From Pirellulales bacterium (GTDB taxonomy: Bacteria; Planctomycetota; Planctomycetia; Pirellulales; Lacipirellulaceae), in assembly GCA_022841705.1 (NCBI GenBank), contig JALHQZ010000002.1, positions 496,001 to 560,000 of the forward strand: a stretch of DNA of 64,000 nucleotides. The letters run 5' to 3'. Made by a program: the position numbers and the translations under genes. The notes under the pieces were generated by a model. The model saw nothing but the letters and a program-made list of their open reading frames with translations. It did no database searches and had not been told where the DNA came from. Numbering within the stretch: position 1 is the first letter of the stretch; each line of letters opens with the position of its first letter. Below, piece after piece: positions 1 to 9,189 of this stretch.

Positions 1-805
1 GATAGATGCCCGTCATGCAATCGCGATACGCCACAAAATCCGCCTCGGACACCTGCTCCATTTTTGGCGGGTGAAACTCCATGAACTCGTGGCCGAAGCG
101 ATCGATTCCTTCGTAGTACACGGCGGTGAAGTCCCACTCGGTGCTGGTAAGCAGGTGGGTGGCGACGGCGTGAATCGTGGCGGTTTGGGCCAACAGGTGT
201 TGCAGCTTCCCCAGCCGATGTTCCGGGTTGTTCAGCAGCGTGGCCGCCGAGGGGATGAAGGGCAGAATGGCGCCGGGGTCGATCTCCTGGGGATGGACGC
301 GCAATTCGGCGAGTTCGGCCGCGAGTTCAGCGGGATGTATGCACCCCACATCGGGCCGCCAAGTGGTATGGTCTTCAACGGGCGACGTGTCGAACTGATT
401 GGAAACCATCACCCCGCTGATTGGTTCGGCCGGATGCGATGCGTACCACCCGATCACATTCGAGCGCAAGCCACACTGCGTGAGGATATTCCACAGCGCC
501 TTGCATTTGCGGGACGTGCTGCGAGCGGGTTGAATCGACTGTCCATTAGGCGCCGGTTCAGTGAAGCCGTAGATGCCATGCTGGGCGGCGCGTTTGCCGG
601 TGGCGATGGTGTTCCAAAGGATGGGCGAGAGAATGGGCCGCACGGTGGCAAGGTTGCCCCAGGCCCCGCTCCGCATGAGGGCGGCCAGCGTGGGCATCAT
701 TCCGCGCTCGATGAGCGGATGGATCATCTGCCAGTCGGCGGCATCCCAGCCGACGAGCAGCACCCGACGGGGCGAATTCGCCCCGCGGCGTCGCTGCGGA
801 AGCAT
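1..805 (-). CDS. AlkP-superfamily type I phosphodiesterase/nucleotide pyrophosphatase, N-terminal part
   Basis: Runs off the left edge, so only the first 268 codons are present. The reverse strand is open from ATG at 805 to base 1. Near residue 20 it has VLLVGWDAADW, the first metal-binding Asp region of the alkaline phosphatase superfamily. Then comes PILSPILWNTIATGKRAAQHG, which fits the nucleophile Thr region, and near residue 230 YYEGIDRFGHEF, a metal-ligand Asp/His pair. Family members of this type hydrolyse phosphodiester or phosphate esters with two zinc ions; the substrate here is unknown. The start overlaps the stop of the upstream PEP-CTERM gene as TAATG, so translation may be coupled. 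The long plus-strand frame on top of it is a shadow. Confidence 0.85.
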   Translation of the reverse strand, partial: MLPQRRRGANSPRRVLLVGWDAADWQMIHPLIERGMMPTLAALMRSGAWGNLATVRPILSPILWNTIATGKRAAQHGIYGFTEPAPNGQSIQPARSTSRKCKALWNILTQCGLRSNVIGWYASHPAEPISGVMVSNQFDTSPVEDHTTWRPDVGCIHPAELAAELAELRVHPQEIDPGAILPFIPSAATLLNNPEHRLGKLQHLLAQTATIHAVATHLLTSTEWDFTAVYYEGIDRFGHEFMEFHPPKMEQVSEADFVAYRDCMTGIY

Positions 806-1647
806 TACGTTTGCCCTCGCAACCGGCGAGCCGCTCGTAACCCGACAGCGCCCGCCGCTAAGAGCCCGAGTGTGAGCGGTTCAGGAACAGTCGTCGAAGC
901 CGCAACGGCCCTGCTATTCTGTTGGTTGAACTGGGCGACCCACAACGCGTAATCGGCCGCATCGACAACGCCGGCGCTGGCCCCCGTTTCGTCCCCATTG
1001 CCGCCGAGCGGGTTGTTAGAACCCAAATTGTCTCGGTACACGGTGTAGTCGGCGGCATCGACTATTTCGTTGTCGTTAAAGTCGCCGGGGAGAGCGAGAT
1101 TGATCGGAGCGATCGTGAGCCCCACGCCGGGGACGTCTTCGTACGCCCAGTCGTGGACGACAAACGTCCCCGCCGCTTGGTTGATGCTGACTCGAATCCA
1201 GCCGAAATGGTTCTCGGCATTGATCGGAAAACCGAGCCCAAGGTACGCATTGGTGACGTTGTTGAACTGCGCGTTCGGATTGCGGGACCCATACGCTAAA
1301 GAGACCTGAAAGGGACCAATGGTTGACTGGTCGATCACGGCGCCCAACCCGAGCGCCGTCGCGTAGTTAAGTCCATTTTGCGTAAAGCCGACGAATGCGC
1401 CCGGAGCAAACGGCGTGAAAGCGCCCTGATAGTTGCCACCGGTGAAGATGTAGTTCTTCAGTTGCACGTCGTCATTGTCATCGCCATCCAAGCGCAGCAC
1501 TTGGAACGAGCCCTGGTTAATGGTGATATTCTGTGGCCCGGAGTAAATCACAACACCCTCGGTCGTCGTCGCGGTGGCACTAGCGGCGCCAGCGGCTATC
1601 ACATAGCTAAGTCGGCGGCGCTGGCCAGCCTGAGTATCGCGTCTCAT
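805..1647 (-). CDS. PEP-CTERM sorting protein with dockerin-like repeats
   Basis: 280 residues. A basic, Ala-rich N-terminus is followed by an all-beta secreted domain (about residues 30-180). Two dockerin-like Asp-rich motifs come next, GDFNDNEIVDAADYTVYR and VVDAADYALW (about 185-240). The C-terminus is a PEP-CTERM tail: VPEP, a hydrophobic stretch, then an Arg cluster. PEP-CTERM proteins are exported and then processed by an exosortase, which is not in this window. The beta domain is clearly paralogous to that of the next gene upstream (shared NPNAQFNNVT and HFGWIRV/HFGWLRV blocks), so the pair arose by tandem duplication; only this copy has the dockerin module. Function unknown. Confidence 0.88.
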   Translation of the reverse strand: MRRDTQAGQRRRLSYVIAAGAASATATTTEGVVIYSGPQNITINQGSFQVLRLDGDDNDDVQLKNYIFTGGNYQGAFTPFAPGAFVGFTQNGLNYATALGLGAVIDQSTIGPFQVSLAYGSRNPNAQFNNVTNAYLGLGFPINAENHFGWIRVSINQAAGTFVVHDWAYEDVPGVGLTIAPINLALPGDFNDNEIVDAADYTVYRDNLGSNNPLGGNGDETGASAGVVDAADYALWVAQFNQQNSRAVAASTTVPEPLTLGLLAAGAVGLRAARRLRGQT

Positions 1648-1734
1648 GATCGCATCCAGCGTTTCGGGTAAAGACGGCGGCGCCAGAACCGCTCGTTCTG
1701 GCGCCGCGAAAAAACATTGCGGAGAGTTCGCGAA

Positions 1735-2385
1735 TCATTCGGTCTTCGCAGGACGACGAAGTCGCCGCAAGAGACCGACACCCGCAGCGCCGGCCGCCAG
1801 AAACGCCAGCGAGGAGGGCTCCGGAATAGCCGCCGTTCGAATGCCGACCCCGGGGGAGCGTTCGTAGGCCCAATCCTTGATGATGAAAGTGCCGGCCGCG
1901 TTGTTGATATCGACCCGCAGCCAACCAAAGTGATTATTTGCGCCGATCGGAAAGGTCAAGCCAACAAAGGCGTCAGTGACATTGTTGAACTGTGCGTTCG
2001 GATTGGCGCTGCCGTACGCCATCGAACCCACAAAGGAGCCAGTTGCACTCGCACCGTCGACAAGGAAACCCGATCCAAGGGCACTCACGTAGCTGAGAGA
2101 TCCCGCGGTGAAGCCCACGAACTTCCCAGGAAAAAAGTTGACGAGCCCCCCCTGATAGTTACCGCCACCAAACACGTAATTCTTAAACTTGACGTCTTGA
2201 TTGGAGTCGCCATCAAGGTCAATCTGCTGCGAATTGAATTGAGCGATCGAAATGTTCTGAATGCCAGAGTACACGACATCAGCCGACGTCTCGCCAGCCA
2301 TGAGCGAAGCGGCCGCCCCGGCGGCTAAAGAATACGCGCCTCGCCGGCGCGCAGGGGTAGAGGTGTTGGATTGCTGTTGCGACAT
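1735..2385 (-). CDS. PEP-CTERM sorting protein, paralog without dockerin
   Basis: 216 residues. The signal region (MSQQQSNTSTPARRRG then an Ala-rich stretch) leads into a beta domain homologous to the downstream neighbour: KNYVFGGGNYQG, NPNAQFNNVTDAFVGL, HFGWLRVDINNAAGTF. It ends with IPEPSSLAFLAAGAAGVG and an Arg-rich cap, a typical PEP-CTERM tail. It joins the tail directly, where the paralog inserts about 60 residues of dockerin-like repeats. Likely co-transcribed with the downstream paralog (87-base gap). Function unknown. Confidence 0.87.
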   Translation of the reverse strand: MSQQQSNTSTPARRRGAYSLAAGAAASLMAGETSADVVYSGIQNISIAQFNSQQIDLDGDSNQDVKFKNYVFGGGNYQGGLVNFFPGKFVGFTAGSLSYVSALGSGFLVDGASATGSFVGSMAYGSANPNAQFNNVTDAFVGLTFPIGANNHFGWLRVDINNAAGTFIIKDWAYERSPGVGIRTAAIPEPSSLAFLAAGAAGVGLLRRLRRPAKTE

Positions 2386-2572
2386 TAGCGGACCTCAAAG
2401 ATGCAGAGAGAAAGACCAGCCGAAACTGATCCCGGGAATAAAGTACTTGGTGGGAGCCGAGTTCCGCCAAACATCGGCCAAACGTGAGATTAAGTGGGGG
2501 ACCAATCCCCGTCAAGGTTTTGTAGCGACCTACAACCGAAAAATCCACAATTCTCGCCGAATTCGGCCGCAT

Positions 2573-4051
2573 TCAACTCTCAGCGCAAACCAATCCGCGC
2601 TTTTGCGCAAGAATTCCGCTGAAAGCCAGTAACGCAACCAAACTCAAACCCGCCGGTTCACAAACGGCAGAGACTGCCGCAGGCGCACTCACGGAAAACG
2701 CGCTGGCCCATAGGTCGTAGTCAGCACTATCAATCACCCCGTTGCCACTCCCATCGGCCGTCAAGAGCACACTGCTTCCCAGCGTATCACGCCACACCGT
2801 GTAATCCGCGGCATCAACCACTCCATCCGCCGTGTAATCTCCAGGAAGTGCGGTCAGCGAGATGCGAAGCTCATAAAGCTGAACACTACTACTCGCACCA
2901 GAAATTCGCACTCCGTAAGTTCCGCCCGCCGCCAACCCGATACTGCCCATTGATTCCGCTGCGCCCACTCCTGAGCTGCTGGCCGTGGCGACAAGTTGGG
3001 GAACTCCGATACCAAGCCGGTATAACTGGAAACTCAAGTCATTCTGTGCGGCCGCATTGACGGTTGTGTAAGCGCCGCTGCTCCCGGGACGCTGGTTATA
3101 CGACGCCCCCACGGGTGTCACGGACAACGTTCCTTGCGACGTGAACGGATTGTTAAACGAAAACCAATCGACATCAGTGGAGTTCGAAATGCTCAGAAAA
3201 TCGGTCTCGGTGGCAACGACGAAGGTTCCTGTGCTCGAATGCACGCCGCGCGCGAGCGATTGGCCGGGGCTCAGCGAGCCGAGCGCTGTAGCCAATTCAG
3301 CGGATTGGTTCCCGGCCCCATTATTCGCACGATCAAGCGCATCGCCGTAAAGCTGCTGGGCGCCTCGGATATCGTCAAGCTGCGGTCCATCAAACCCGTT
3401 TACACTTAGCGGCTCCATCAAAAAAGCGGCGCTGTTGGAATCGAGATGCGCGAGGCCCAGTGCGTGGCCAATTTCGTGCATCAGCGTATTCCGCATGCGG
3501 GAATAATTGGTCGCGCTATTGCCGTAGTGTGCCGTATCGCTGGTGTCGATGGTGATATCAACATCATCCAAAAAGCCCGTTTGCGCCAGCGTGCCGCCCG
3601 CGCCATCGATCAGCGCTCCCCCCACGCGCACATCCCCCCGGACGCCGAGCGCGCCGGCGGCGGCACCCAGGTTCACGCCATCATCCGCCGGTTCGTACAC
3701 AAACTGAATGCCGGAGAGCTCCGTCCAGCGATTGAAGGTCGACGCGAAGTTGGCAAACCACGGCCGCTGAGCCAACGTTGCTCCGCCTCCGCCATAGAGC
3801 AAATCAAACGTAGCGATGAGATTGCTAGCACGCCCCACCACAGGAATGAAGGTGCCATCGGGGGGGATGCTCCAGGTCACGGTAACCGGTGTCCCGACCG
3901 GCCCGGTAGCGCCCTGAGTGGCGGTTTGGCTCCAACGCCCGTTGGAATAGAACGCACGGGCTTCCGTCAACCAGCAGCCCGCGAACAACATTGCGAGCAC
4001 CAACGATCGAAAATGAAAACAGCGTTTTCGTTGTGGATTGCCGGGCAACAT
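2573..4051 (-). CDS. Matrixin-like secreted zinc metalloprotease with dockerin-like repeats
   Basis: 492 residues. The signal peptide ends near ARA (about residue 33). The catalytic region carries the metzincin motif HEIGHALGLAH (His192, Glu193, His196, His202) and a later Met (LMEP, about 212) that fits the Met-turn. This defines a zinc endopeptidase of the matrixin (M10A) type acting outside the cytoplasm. A beta-sandwich follows, then dockerin-like motifs (GDYTADGVVDAADYTVWR, GNGVIDSADYDLW). The C-terminus has CEPAG, a hydrophobic segment and a short basic end: a weak or variant PEP-CTERM tail with Cys in place of the usual first residue. Expected target is an extracellular protein; which one cannot be told. 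Confidence 0.88.
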   Translation of the reverse strand: MLPGNPQRKRCFHFRSLVLAMLFAGCWLTEARAFYSNGRWSQTATQGATGPVGTPVTVTWSIPPDGTFIPVVGRASNLIATFDLLYGGGGATLAQRPWFANFASTFNRWTELSGIQFVYEPADDGVNLGAAAGALGVRGDVRVGGALIDGAGGTLAQTGFLDDVDITIDTSDTAHYGNSATNYSRMRNTLMHEIGHALGLAHLDSNSAAFLMEPLSVNGFDGPQLDDIRGAQQLYGDALDRANNGAGNQSAELATALGSLSPGQSLARGVHSSTGTFVVATETDFLSISNSTDVDWFSFNNPFTSQGTLSVTPVGASYNQRPGSSGAYTTVNAAAQNDLSFQLYRLGIGVPQLVATASSSGVGAAESMGSIGLAAGGTYGVRISGASSSVQLYELRISLTALPGDYTADGVVDAADYTVWRDTLGSSVLLTADGSGNGVIDSADYDLWASAFSVSAPAAVSAVCEPAGLSLVALLAFSGILAQKRGLVCAES

Positions 4052-5093
4052 CGAAGTCCTGTGCGTCTCGCGTAAAGCTTATGTTAACGGAAATGCGACG
4101 ACCTTCACTATTACTGCTCAAGGAGCGGGTTTCAAGGCGGATGCAGTTCTGGCCAATCTACGATCCGACTATCTGGTCTCATCCTTAACGGAGCAGAAGC
4201 ACTATCGCGTCACGAGCGACGCGACGAATTATTGGGCAATGAAAAAACTTCACCGCCCCCTGCTGCCGCCAAGCAAAAAGCTTCAAGCTTAAGCTTTCGC
4301 CTGAGGCGCGGCTGCGAACTACTTGAAATGGAGCACCCAGCTTGAAGTACGCCTGTCGGGTGCACTCCGAGTTTCACGCAGTAACCTGACTAAGTATCAC
4401 TAGAGATACATTCCTAAGTATCTCTAGTGATACATACTCCATAAAAGACAGAAGCACGGCGGCCCGTGGTGCTGCGCACCGGCCGCCGCAGAAGGTGAAC
4501 TTTTTCAGCCACCAACTATGGGGTCGCTTTCGGCAACAGTGCGCTGTGGGGCGCTCAGACGGGCGATCCCGCGCTCGGAGCGTTGCTGACGGCTCCCTGG
4601 GCCTGACCGGGCAACTGCGCGTGAGCGGGGCGCTCTCGCGCTCACAGCGCCACCGTAGTCAAAGCGGTTGTTTCAGCTGGCGATCATGGCACGACAGTTA
4701 GCGAGGGTGAAGGTGTTGGCGCTCGCCGAGCGGCTACAGGGTGGCGAATAACTCTCGCCGCAGATTTCTCGTTCGGTTGGCGGCAGCGCCCGCTGCTCGC
4801 GGCTTGGTGAGCATCATCGAGACGTCATAGGTACGCGGAGCGACAGAACCCCAGTTTTTACAGGGGTTTTCGCGATTCAGCGGAAGCTGTTCACTTTGAC
4901 ACACTTTGCCAGGCGACCCTCCGGAATGACGTAGAGCGCCGCGCAAAAAGCAGTCATAGTGCAGACACTTTTCCCAAGCAGTGTGGTCTCCACCTGTTCG
5001 CGAGAGCGCCAAAACTATGGTATGGTACGGTAATGATTTTTCGCGGCTAAGGACTGCGCACGAAGGATCGCGACAGAAAAGCGAGGTGTGTCG
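4052..5093. other. Gene-poor region of about 1 kb
   Basis: No convincing gene. Frames at 4495-4701 (+) and 4734-5012 (-) lack recognisable motifs and good start context. The only clear structure is the double palindrome at 4394-4433. The first 250 bases are AT-richer than the surroundings and may hold the promoter of the metalloprotease gene. The composition break near 4440 would fit old inserted DNA, but no transposase piece is recognisable. Confidence 0.5.
4394..4433. promoter_or_regulatory. Two near-palindromes forming a perfect 16-bp inverted repeat, possible double operator
   Basis: The 16-mer GTATCACTAGAGATAC (4394-4409) and its exact reverse complement (4418-4433) are separated by 8 bases. 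Each 16-mer is itself a palindrome around CTAG apart from one base pair, so the site is two GTATCNCTAGNGATAC units with centres 24 bases apart. That fits two dimers bound on nearly the same DNA face, or a cruciform. There is no T-tract, so it is not a classic terminator. No regulator gene is adjacent. Confidence 0.5.
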
Positions 5094-6059
5094 ATGCTTT
5101 CAGCCAAATTGCTCCGGCCTTTAGCCGTCACCTTTGGAATTGCCCTGTTTGCCGGAAAAGGGCTTGCTGATGAGGAATCGGCCGGACGCAATCCGACCGT
5201 GGCGGATTATCAGTACGCACAAGATTCGCCCGCCCAAAGACTGGATTTCTGGGCGGTGGATTCTAGCAAACCTGCGCCAGTGGTTGTCGCAATTCACGGC
5301 GGCGGCTGGATCAACGGCGACAAGAGTGGCTACGGTGGTGGCGACGCCCGTTCCTTCCTGGAAAAAGGAATAGCATTTGCTTCCATCAACTATCGGCTCA
5401 TTGGGGAAGCCACCGAACAGCACGTCGACCCGCCTGTCAAAGCCTGTCTCTTGGATGCGGCCCGCGCGGTGCAAACCATCCGCGCAAATGCCAAGCAGTG
5501 GAATATCGATCCGCAGCGTGTCGGTCTGACGGGCAGCTCGGCAGGGGCCTGCACTTGCTTGTGGCTCGCGCTCCACGATGATCTCTCCCAACCCGAGAGT
5601 GAAGATCCAGTTGCGCGAGAGTCAACGCATGTCACCTGCGTCGCGGCCTATCGGGCACAAACCACGCTCGATCCGATGGAATTCCAAGAATGGATTCCGA
5701 ATGCCGACTATGGAGGACAAGCCTTTGGTTTTTCGACGCCGGGACGAACATCCACGGAAGCTTTCCAGCTCCTGCTCGCCAACCGTGAACGGCTGCTGCC
5801 GTTGATAGTGGAGTATTCTCCAATCAAGCACGTCAATCAAAGTGCACCGCCAATTTATTTGGACTATCCAAATCAGCAGACCCCACCCGTCATCGGACAG
5901 CCCGATCCCGCGCCAGCACACTCGGCACTAAACGGTTTGATGCTGGCGGAAAAACTGAGTGAATATGGTACCGAAGTGATCACCTCGTATCCGGGCCATG
6001 AAGACACAAAGTATGGCTCGGTGGCCAATTTTCTTGTGTCGAAATTAAAGAGCGAGTAA
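5094..6059 (+). CDS. Secreted alpha/beta-hydrolase (esterase/lipase type)
   Basis: 321 residues. ATG 5094 is preferred over the in-frame GTG at 5088 because GAGG lies 7 bases upstream. A signal peptide ends near GLADEE. Oxyanion-hole motif HGGGW (about residue 70), nucleophile elbow GSSAG (about 148) and a late His in YPGHED fit a hormone-sensitive-lipase/BD-FAE type esterase acting outside the cytoplasm on carboxyl esters, perhaps acetylated carbohydrate. A catalytic Asp is likely in the segment around LDYPNQ. Substrate is inference. It stands alone on this strand. Confidence 0.85.
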   Translation: MLSAKLLRPLAVTFGIALFAGKGLADEESAGRNPTVADYQYAQDSPAQRLDFWAVDSSKPAPVVVAIHGGGWINGDKSGYGGGDARSFLEKGIAFASINYRLIGEATEQHVDPPVKACLLDAARAVQTIRANAKQWNIDPQRVGLTGSSAGACTCLWLALHDDLSQPESEDPVARESTHVTCVAAYRAQTTLDPMEFQEWIPNADYGGQAFGFSTPGRTSTEAFQLLLANRERLLPLIVEYSPIKHVNQSAPPIYLDYPNQQTPPVIGQPDPAPAHSALNGLMLAEKLSEYGTEVITSYPGHEDTKYGSVANFLVSKLKSE

Positions 6060-6196
6060 CACTCAGCGCAGGGCCTCCGACTGGGTGGTGCAAATAGGCG
6101 CGTTGCCGAAAGCTTAGGCAATCCTAGCCTGAAATCGACCTCAGCTACCCAGCAAGGATCTTCAACAATCCGGGCCTACCGTACTTACAAGGCAAT

Positions 6197-6478
6197 GTGC
6201 TCCGACCGCTACCATTTCTCGTGGTGATAATAGGATCTGTGTTGACCGGACAAGTCGGGGCCGAAGCGTCAGCACCTTATGGCGCCAAGATCCCGTTGAC
6301 TTCACATGAAGCGGAGCAGACCGAAACGACAGGGCAAGTTGTTGCGATCATGCGCGTGGTGTTGTGCTACACGAAGATCGATACCTTCATGACCATCGGA
6401 GGCATAGGGTACCTAACGGCCGTGAAACTCAAGAAACCTCTTCGTCACAAACCCAAGCTCTCGGTGCGGCTCGATTAA
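6197..6478 (+). CDS. Small putative secreted protein
   Basis: 93 residues from a GTG start with AAGG just upstream. The first 23 residues (MLRPLPFLVVIIGSVLTGQVGA) look like a signal peptide with an A-x-A-type end. The rest has no motif I recognise. The next 450 bases contain nothing convincing. It could equally be a chance frame; the signal peptide is the only argument for it. Confidence 0.35.
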   Translation: MLRPLPFLVVIIGSVLTGQVGAEASAPYGAKIPLTSHEAEQTETTGQVVAIMRVVLCYTKIDTFMTIGGIGYLTAVKLKKPLRHKPKLSVRLD

Positions 6479-6926
6479 GACTTCGAGCAGTCCTTCAGAA
6501 TTCTGAGGCGAGCTTGAAACCAAAATGAGCCTCCACTAGAGGCGTCGAAAACGCGAGATCCTATAAGAGAGGCTGTTGGTCGATGCGAGGGTGGCCCAAG
6601 GACTCGCGCTACCAGCCAGGTATTGTAGGAAATCTTTTGCTCATCAGAAATCGCGTGTCGTTCCATAGGGCTTGAAGCCCGAGCGAAATGACGGTTCTCG
6701 TCCTGGGCTGCTTCGGAACTGTCGTTTCTCTGTCCACTCCGACGACAGGAGCGTTGCTGTCCATGCTTGAAGCAGCCGGAGGCCAAACGCTAAAATAGCC
6801 AAGCTGCATACTGACGGCCTCCTTCAATATGCAGGTCTTACTGAAGAAGTTTCTGTCTAATAACAAGTTCGTCGTTGCAGAGTATAATAAAAAAGCTCAT
6901 CGATTCTTGACTAAGGAACCATCGGT
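6479..6926. other. Intergenic region with a candidate promoter
   Basis: No supported gene. Frames on the minus strand (6475-6866) have no motif. Near the right end is TATAAT at 6883-6888, a perfect -10 hexamer in an AT-rich stretch about 40 bases before the next ATG. No good -35 is seen at 16-18 bases. Confidence 0.4.
6883..6888 (+). promoter_or_regulatory. Candidate -10 box of the downstream PEP-CTERM gene
   Basis: Exact TATAAT followed by an A-run, 38 bases upstream of the ATG at 6927. The -35 region is poor, so only the -10 is proposed. Confidence 0.35.
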
Positions 6927-7562
6927 ATGCCTCGTTGCCACATCTTGGGTTGCATCTGCACCATTGCGATCGCACTCTTTTGTTCTACTGCTCGCGCGGA
7001 CCTCATCATAAATTTCGCCCAGGTCGGTAACGACGTAGTAGCAACAGGCTCGGGATCGGCTAACCTTTCGGGCCTCACCCTTTTTGATTCATTTCCTGGT
7101 GCTCAGATCAACCTGGACGCAGCGACCGGCAACTTCCGTGGCGGCAATACTAGTATGGGGTTTGCGCGTTATCGATTTCTGACGATCGCTCCCACCGGTT
7201 ACGGCTCATTTAATGTCGGCTTCGGACCGGGTACGGGCGGTTCCAACTTTCCCAGTTCCGCGACAGGCGATTACTTTGGCTTGACTGCGTTTAATTCAAT
7301 GCTGCTTGTGCCCCAAAACTATGTCTCTGGAACGCAGCTTTCCAATACGACAACTTGGATCAATCGAACGCTCGCAAATCTTGGACTTGCACCAGTCGGC
7401 AGCACTTTTACTTACACTTGGGGAAGCGGCGTTGATGCCGACTCGCTGACGATCAATATCACAGCTGTGCCTGAGCCGTCGTCTGTACTTTGTTTGACCT
7501 TGGGGCTAAGTTGTGTAGCGTTGTTCCGTAGAGAAAAACTTTCGAATCCGCTCTTGGGATAG
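6927..7562 (+). CDS. PEP-CTERM sorting protein
   Basis: 211 residues. ATG preceded by AAGGAA at about 9 bases. Signal peptide MPRCHILGCICTIAIALFCS ends near ARA. A beta-rich Gly/Ser/Thr-heavy middle follows, then VPEPSSVLCLTLGLSCVALF and a short basic end (RREK), a PEP-CTERM tail. The protein is therefore exported and probably exosortase-processed. No dockerin repeats and no catalytic motif. It has no operon partner. Confidence 0.85.
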   Translation: MPRCHILGCICTIAIALFCSTARADLIINFAQVGNDVVATGSGSANLSGLTLFDSFPGAQINLDAATGNFRGGNTSMGFARYRFLTIAPTGYGSFNVGFGPGTGGSNFPSSATGDYFGLTAFNSMLLVPQNYVSGTQLSNTTTWINRTLANLGLAPVGSTFTYTWGSGVDADSLTINITAVPEPSSVLCLTLGLSCVALFRREKLSNPLLG

Positions 7563-8384
7563 CAGCGAGCAATCTTGGACACTCAGTTGTTTTCGAACAT
7601 GAGTTTGGAGGCGACAATGCCGGCATCGTGAACTGATCCGACGAACAAACCGTTGCAACGGAGCCGCGGTCGAGATCGCTCATTTTGTTGGAGGTGGGTT
7701 GACCGCGGCCCGCTGAACGGTGACGTTATCTGCTCCAGGAGGGCGTGTCGTTGTTCGCGATACTGCCACCGGTCGGTTCGACCTGAGTGAACTGACACAC
7801 TTTCTTTTCGGAGTCGGTCGGGGCGACGTCATCGCGCCCAGACAAACATTGGCTACGTCGACTAGCGAGGTAGACACGAATTCCCAAAGGCTAGTATCAT
7901 GCAGGGGGAGGCTGAGCCCAGGCTTCCTTCTCAATCTGACAATAGCCTGGGCGATTACCTCCCATTTTTCTTGCGCATGTCGGAAGCACGAGAGACATCA
8001 GTCCGAGGCCTGTTGCTGGTGCGGCGTGGAGTGGCACTCTTACCCGACGGCGTTGGACCATCACGCAATGACGCCGTTCGCGCGGTAGAGTTAGAACTTG
8101 CCGCCGTTGGATACGTGGTTTCGGCCCGACACGGTCCATCGCTGGTCACTGGTGCCGACCAACACCTCGTTGGCCGAAAGCCAGAAGCAGTTATCATTCT
8201 CGCGTGAGCGAGTGGTTGCCTTAACTTCTATGTGCAGGTCGGTCCCGTCGACTTCGAAGGACGCGACATCGTAACCGGCTGAATCCGATTGAGCTTGATT
8301 CGGTGATTAAAACGTTTGCAAGCCATGTCGGCGATCTCACGATGCCTGTGTTGCTCACGTTGAGCAGCATCCTTCCCACTCGCG
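7563..8384. other. Probable decayed island DNA
   Basis: No intact gene. Several short frames run through it (for example 7899-8207 +, with a stretch NDAVRAVELELAAVGYVVSA that looks protein-like, and an open stretch at about 8285-8445). None is complete or assignable. Together with the truncated helicase-like and integrase pieces that follow and the tRNA gene at the end, this reads as the worn remains of an integrated element. Confidence 0.4.
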
Positions 8385-8627
8385 TTGAACGAGCCAAAGT
8401 TCGGGTGTACTGGCCTAAAGGGCGAATTGCCTTTCCTTCCGGGCTATAACTTTACTCGTCTCCCACTGCGCGTTTTCATCCCCGTGGGAGATGCCGGGGA
8501 GTACATCTCTCGTCCGCGATTCACGGCGCTGCGCGAGTTTGGTCCGGGCAACATCATCTATTACAGCGGGCAGAAGTACGAGATCAAACAACTCGTGGTG
8601 CAAGATGCGGAATCCATTCACCGATGA
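8385..8627 (+). pseudogene. Fragment resembling a DUF1998-type helicase C-terminal region
   Basis: 80 residues. The segment [20 protein letters not shown] followed by GQKYEI resembles the LRE-x-PG-x-x-hyd-Y-x-G-x-x-Y block of large DEAD/DEAH helicases with a DUF1998 domain, the group that includes DISARM DrmB. Such proteins exceed 500 residues, so this is at most a piece. It ends abruptly at TGA and overlaps head-on with the integrase piece on the other strand, so a recombination joint probably lies near 8610. The assignment is from memory of the family pattern and uncertain. Confidence 0.35.
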
Positions 8628-8760
8628 TTCGATCATACGCTGCCTTACTGGCGGCGGTTCCGTACGGACCGAGGTAGAAGTCTTTACCGTCGATCGTCAC
8701 CACAGCTTGACCGGTGGTGTGACGACGGTAGTTCGGGATCAACTTACGGGGGCGAGCCAT
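8584..8760 (-). pseudogene. Truncated site-specific integrase, N-terminus only
   Basis: 58 residues from ATG 8760, with GGAG 10 bases upstream. MARPRKLIPNYRRHTTGQA followed by VVTIDGKDFYLGPYGT is the SAM-like N-terminus of tyrosine recombinases common in planctomycete genomes. The catalytic R-H-R-Y domain is missing; the frame is cut after about IIGEW. It lies 124 bases beyond the 3' end of tRNA-Val, in the place where an integrase gene sits after insertion at a tRNA 3' end. Confidence 0.6.
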
Positions 8761-8884
8761 AGCGCACGTTCTCCAGGTTGCCCGAGTTATTCGGTAAACT
8801 ACCGAAAAACTCGGGTGGAAAACGCCGCACTGCCTCACTCGGGCAGGTGTCGTAAGTTGTTGACTCGGCGGGAGTTAGATTGAG

Positions 8885-8958
<74 letters not shown>

Positions 8959-9189
8959 GAAATTCGGGGCCGACCCGGGGGTTTTCGCCTCGGTGTCCTG
9001 GATTTTAGCACACTTTTGGCCGCTTGCTACGGGGCGGCCGGAGGACGCGATGGGTCGCGGTTTGGCGGGACGGCGGGCTTGAGGAGTGAGAGAAATCGCG
9101 ATAGACTGAGCGGTTTGCCATCGAGTCGCGATTTTACGCTCTCTGGGGACAGGCAAGTCCGTGCCGGGGAAGCGTGTGAGGTTTGAGCC

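Noticed and set aside
71..952. 293-codon plus-strand frame
   Set aside because: It lies opposite the AlkP-type hydrolase and the end of the PEP-CTERM gene, both with clear family motifs; the plus frame has none.
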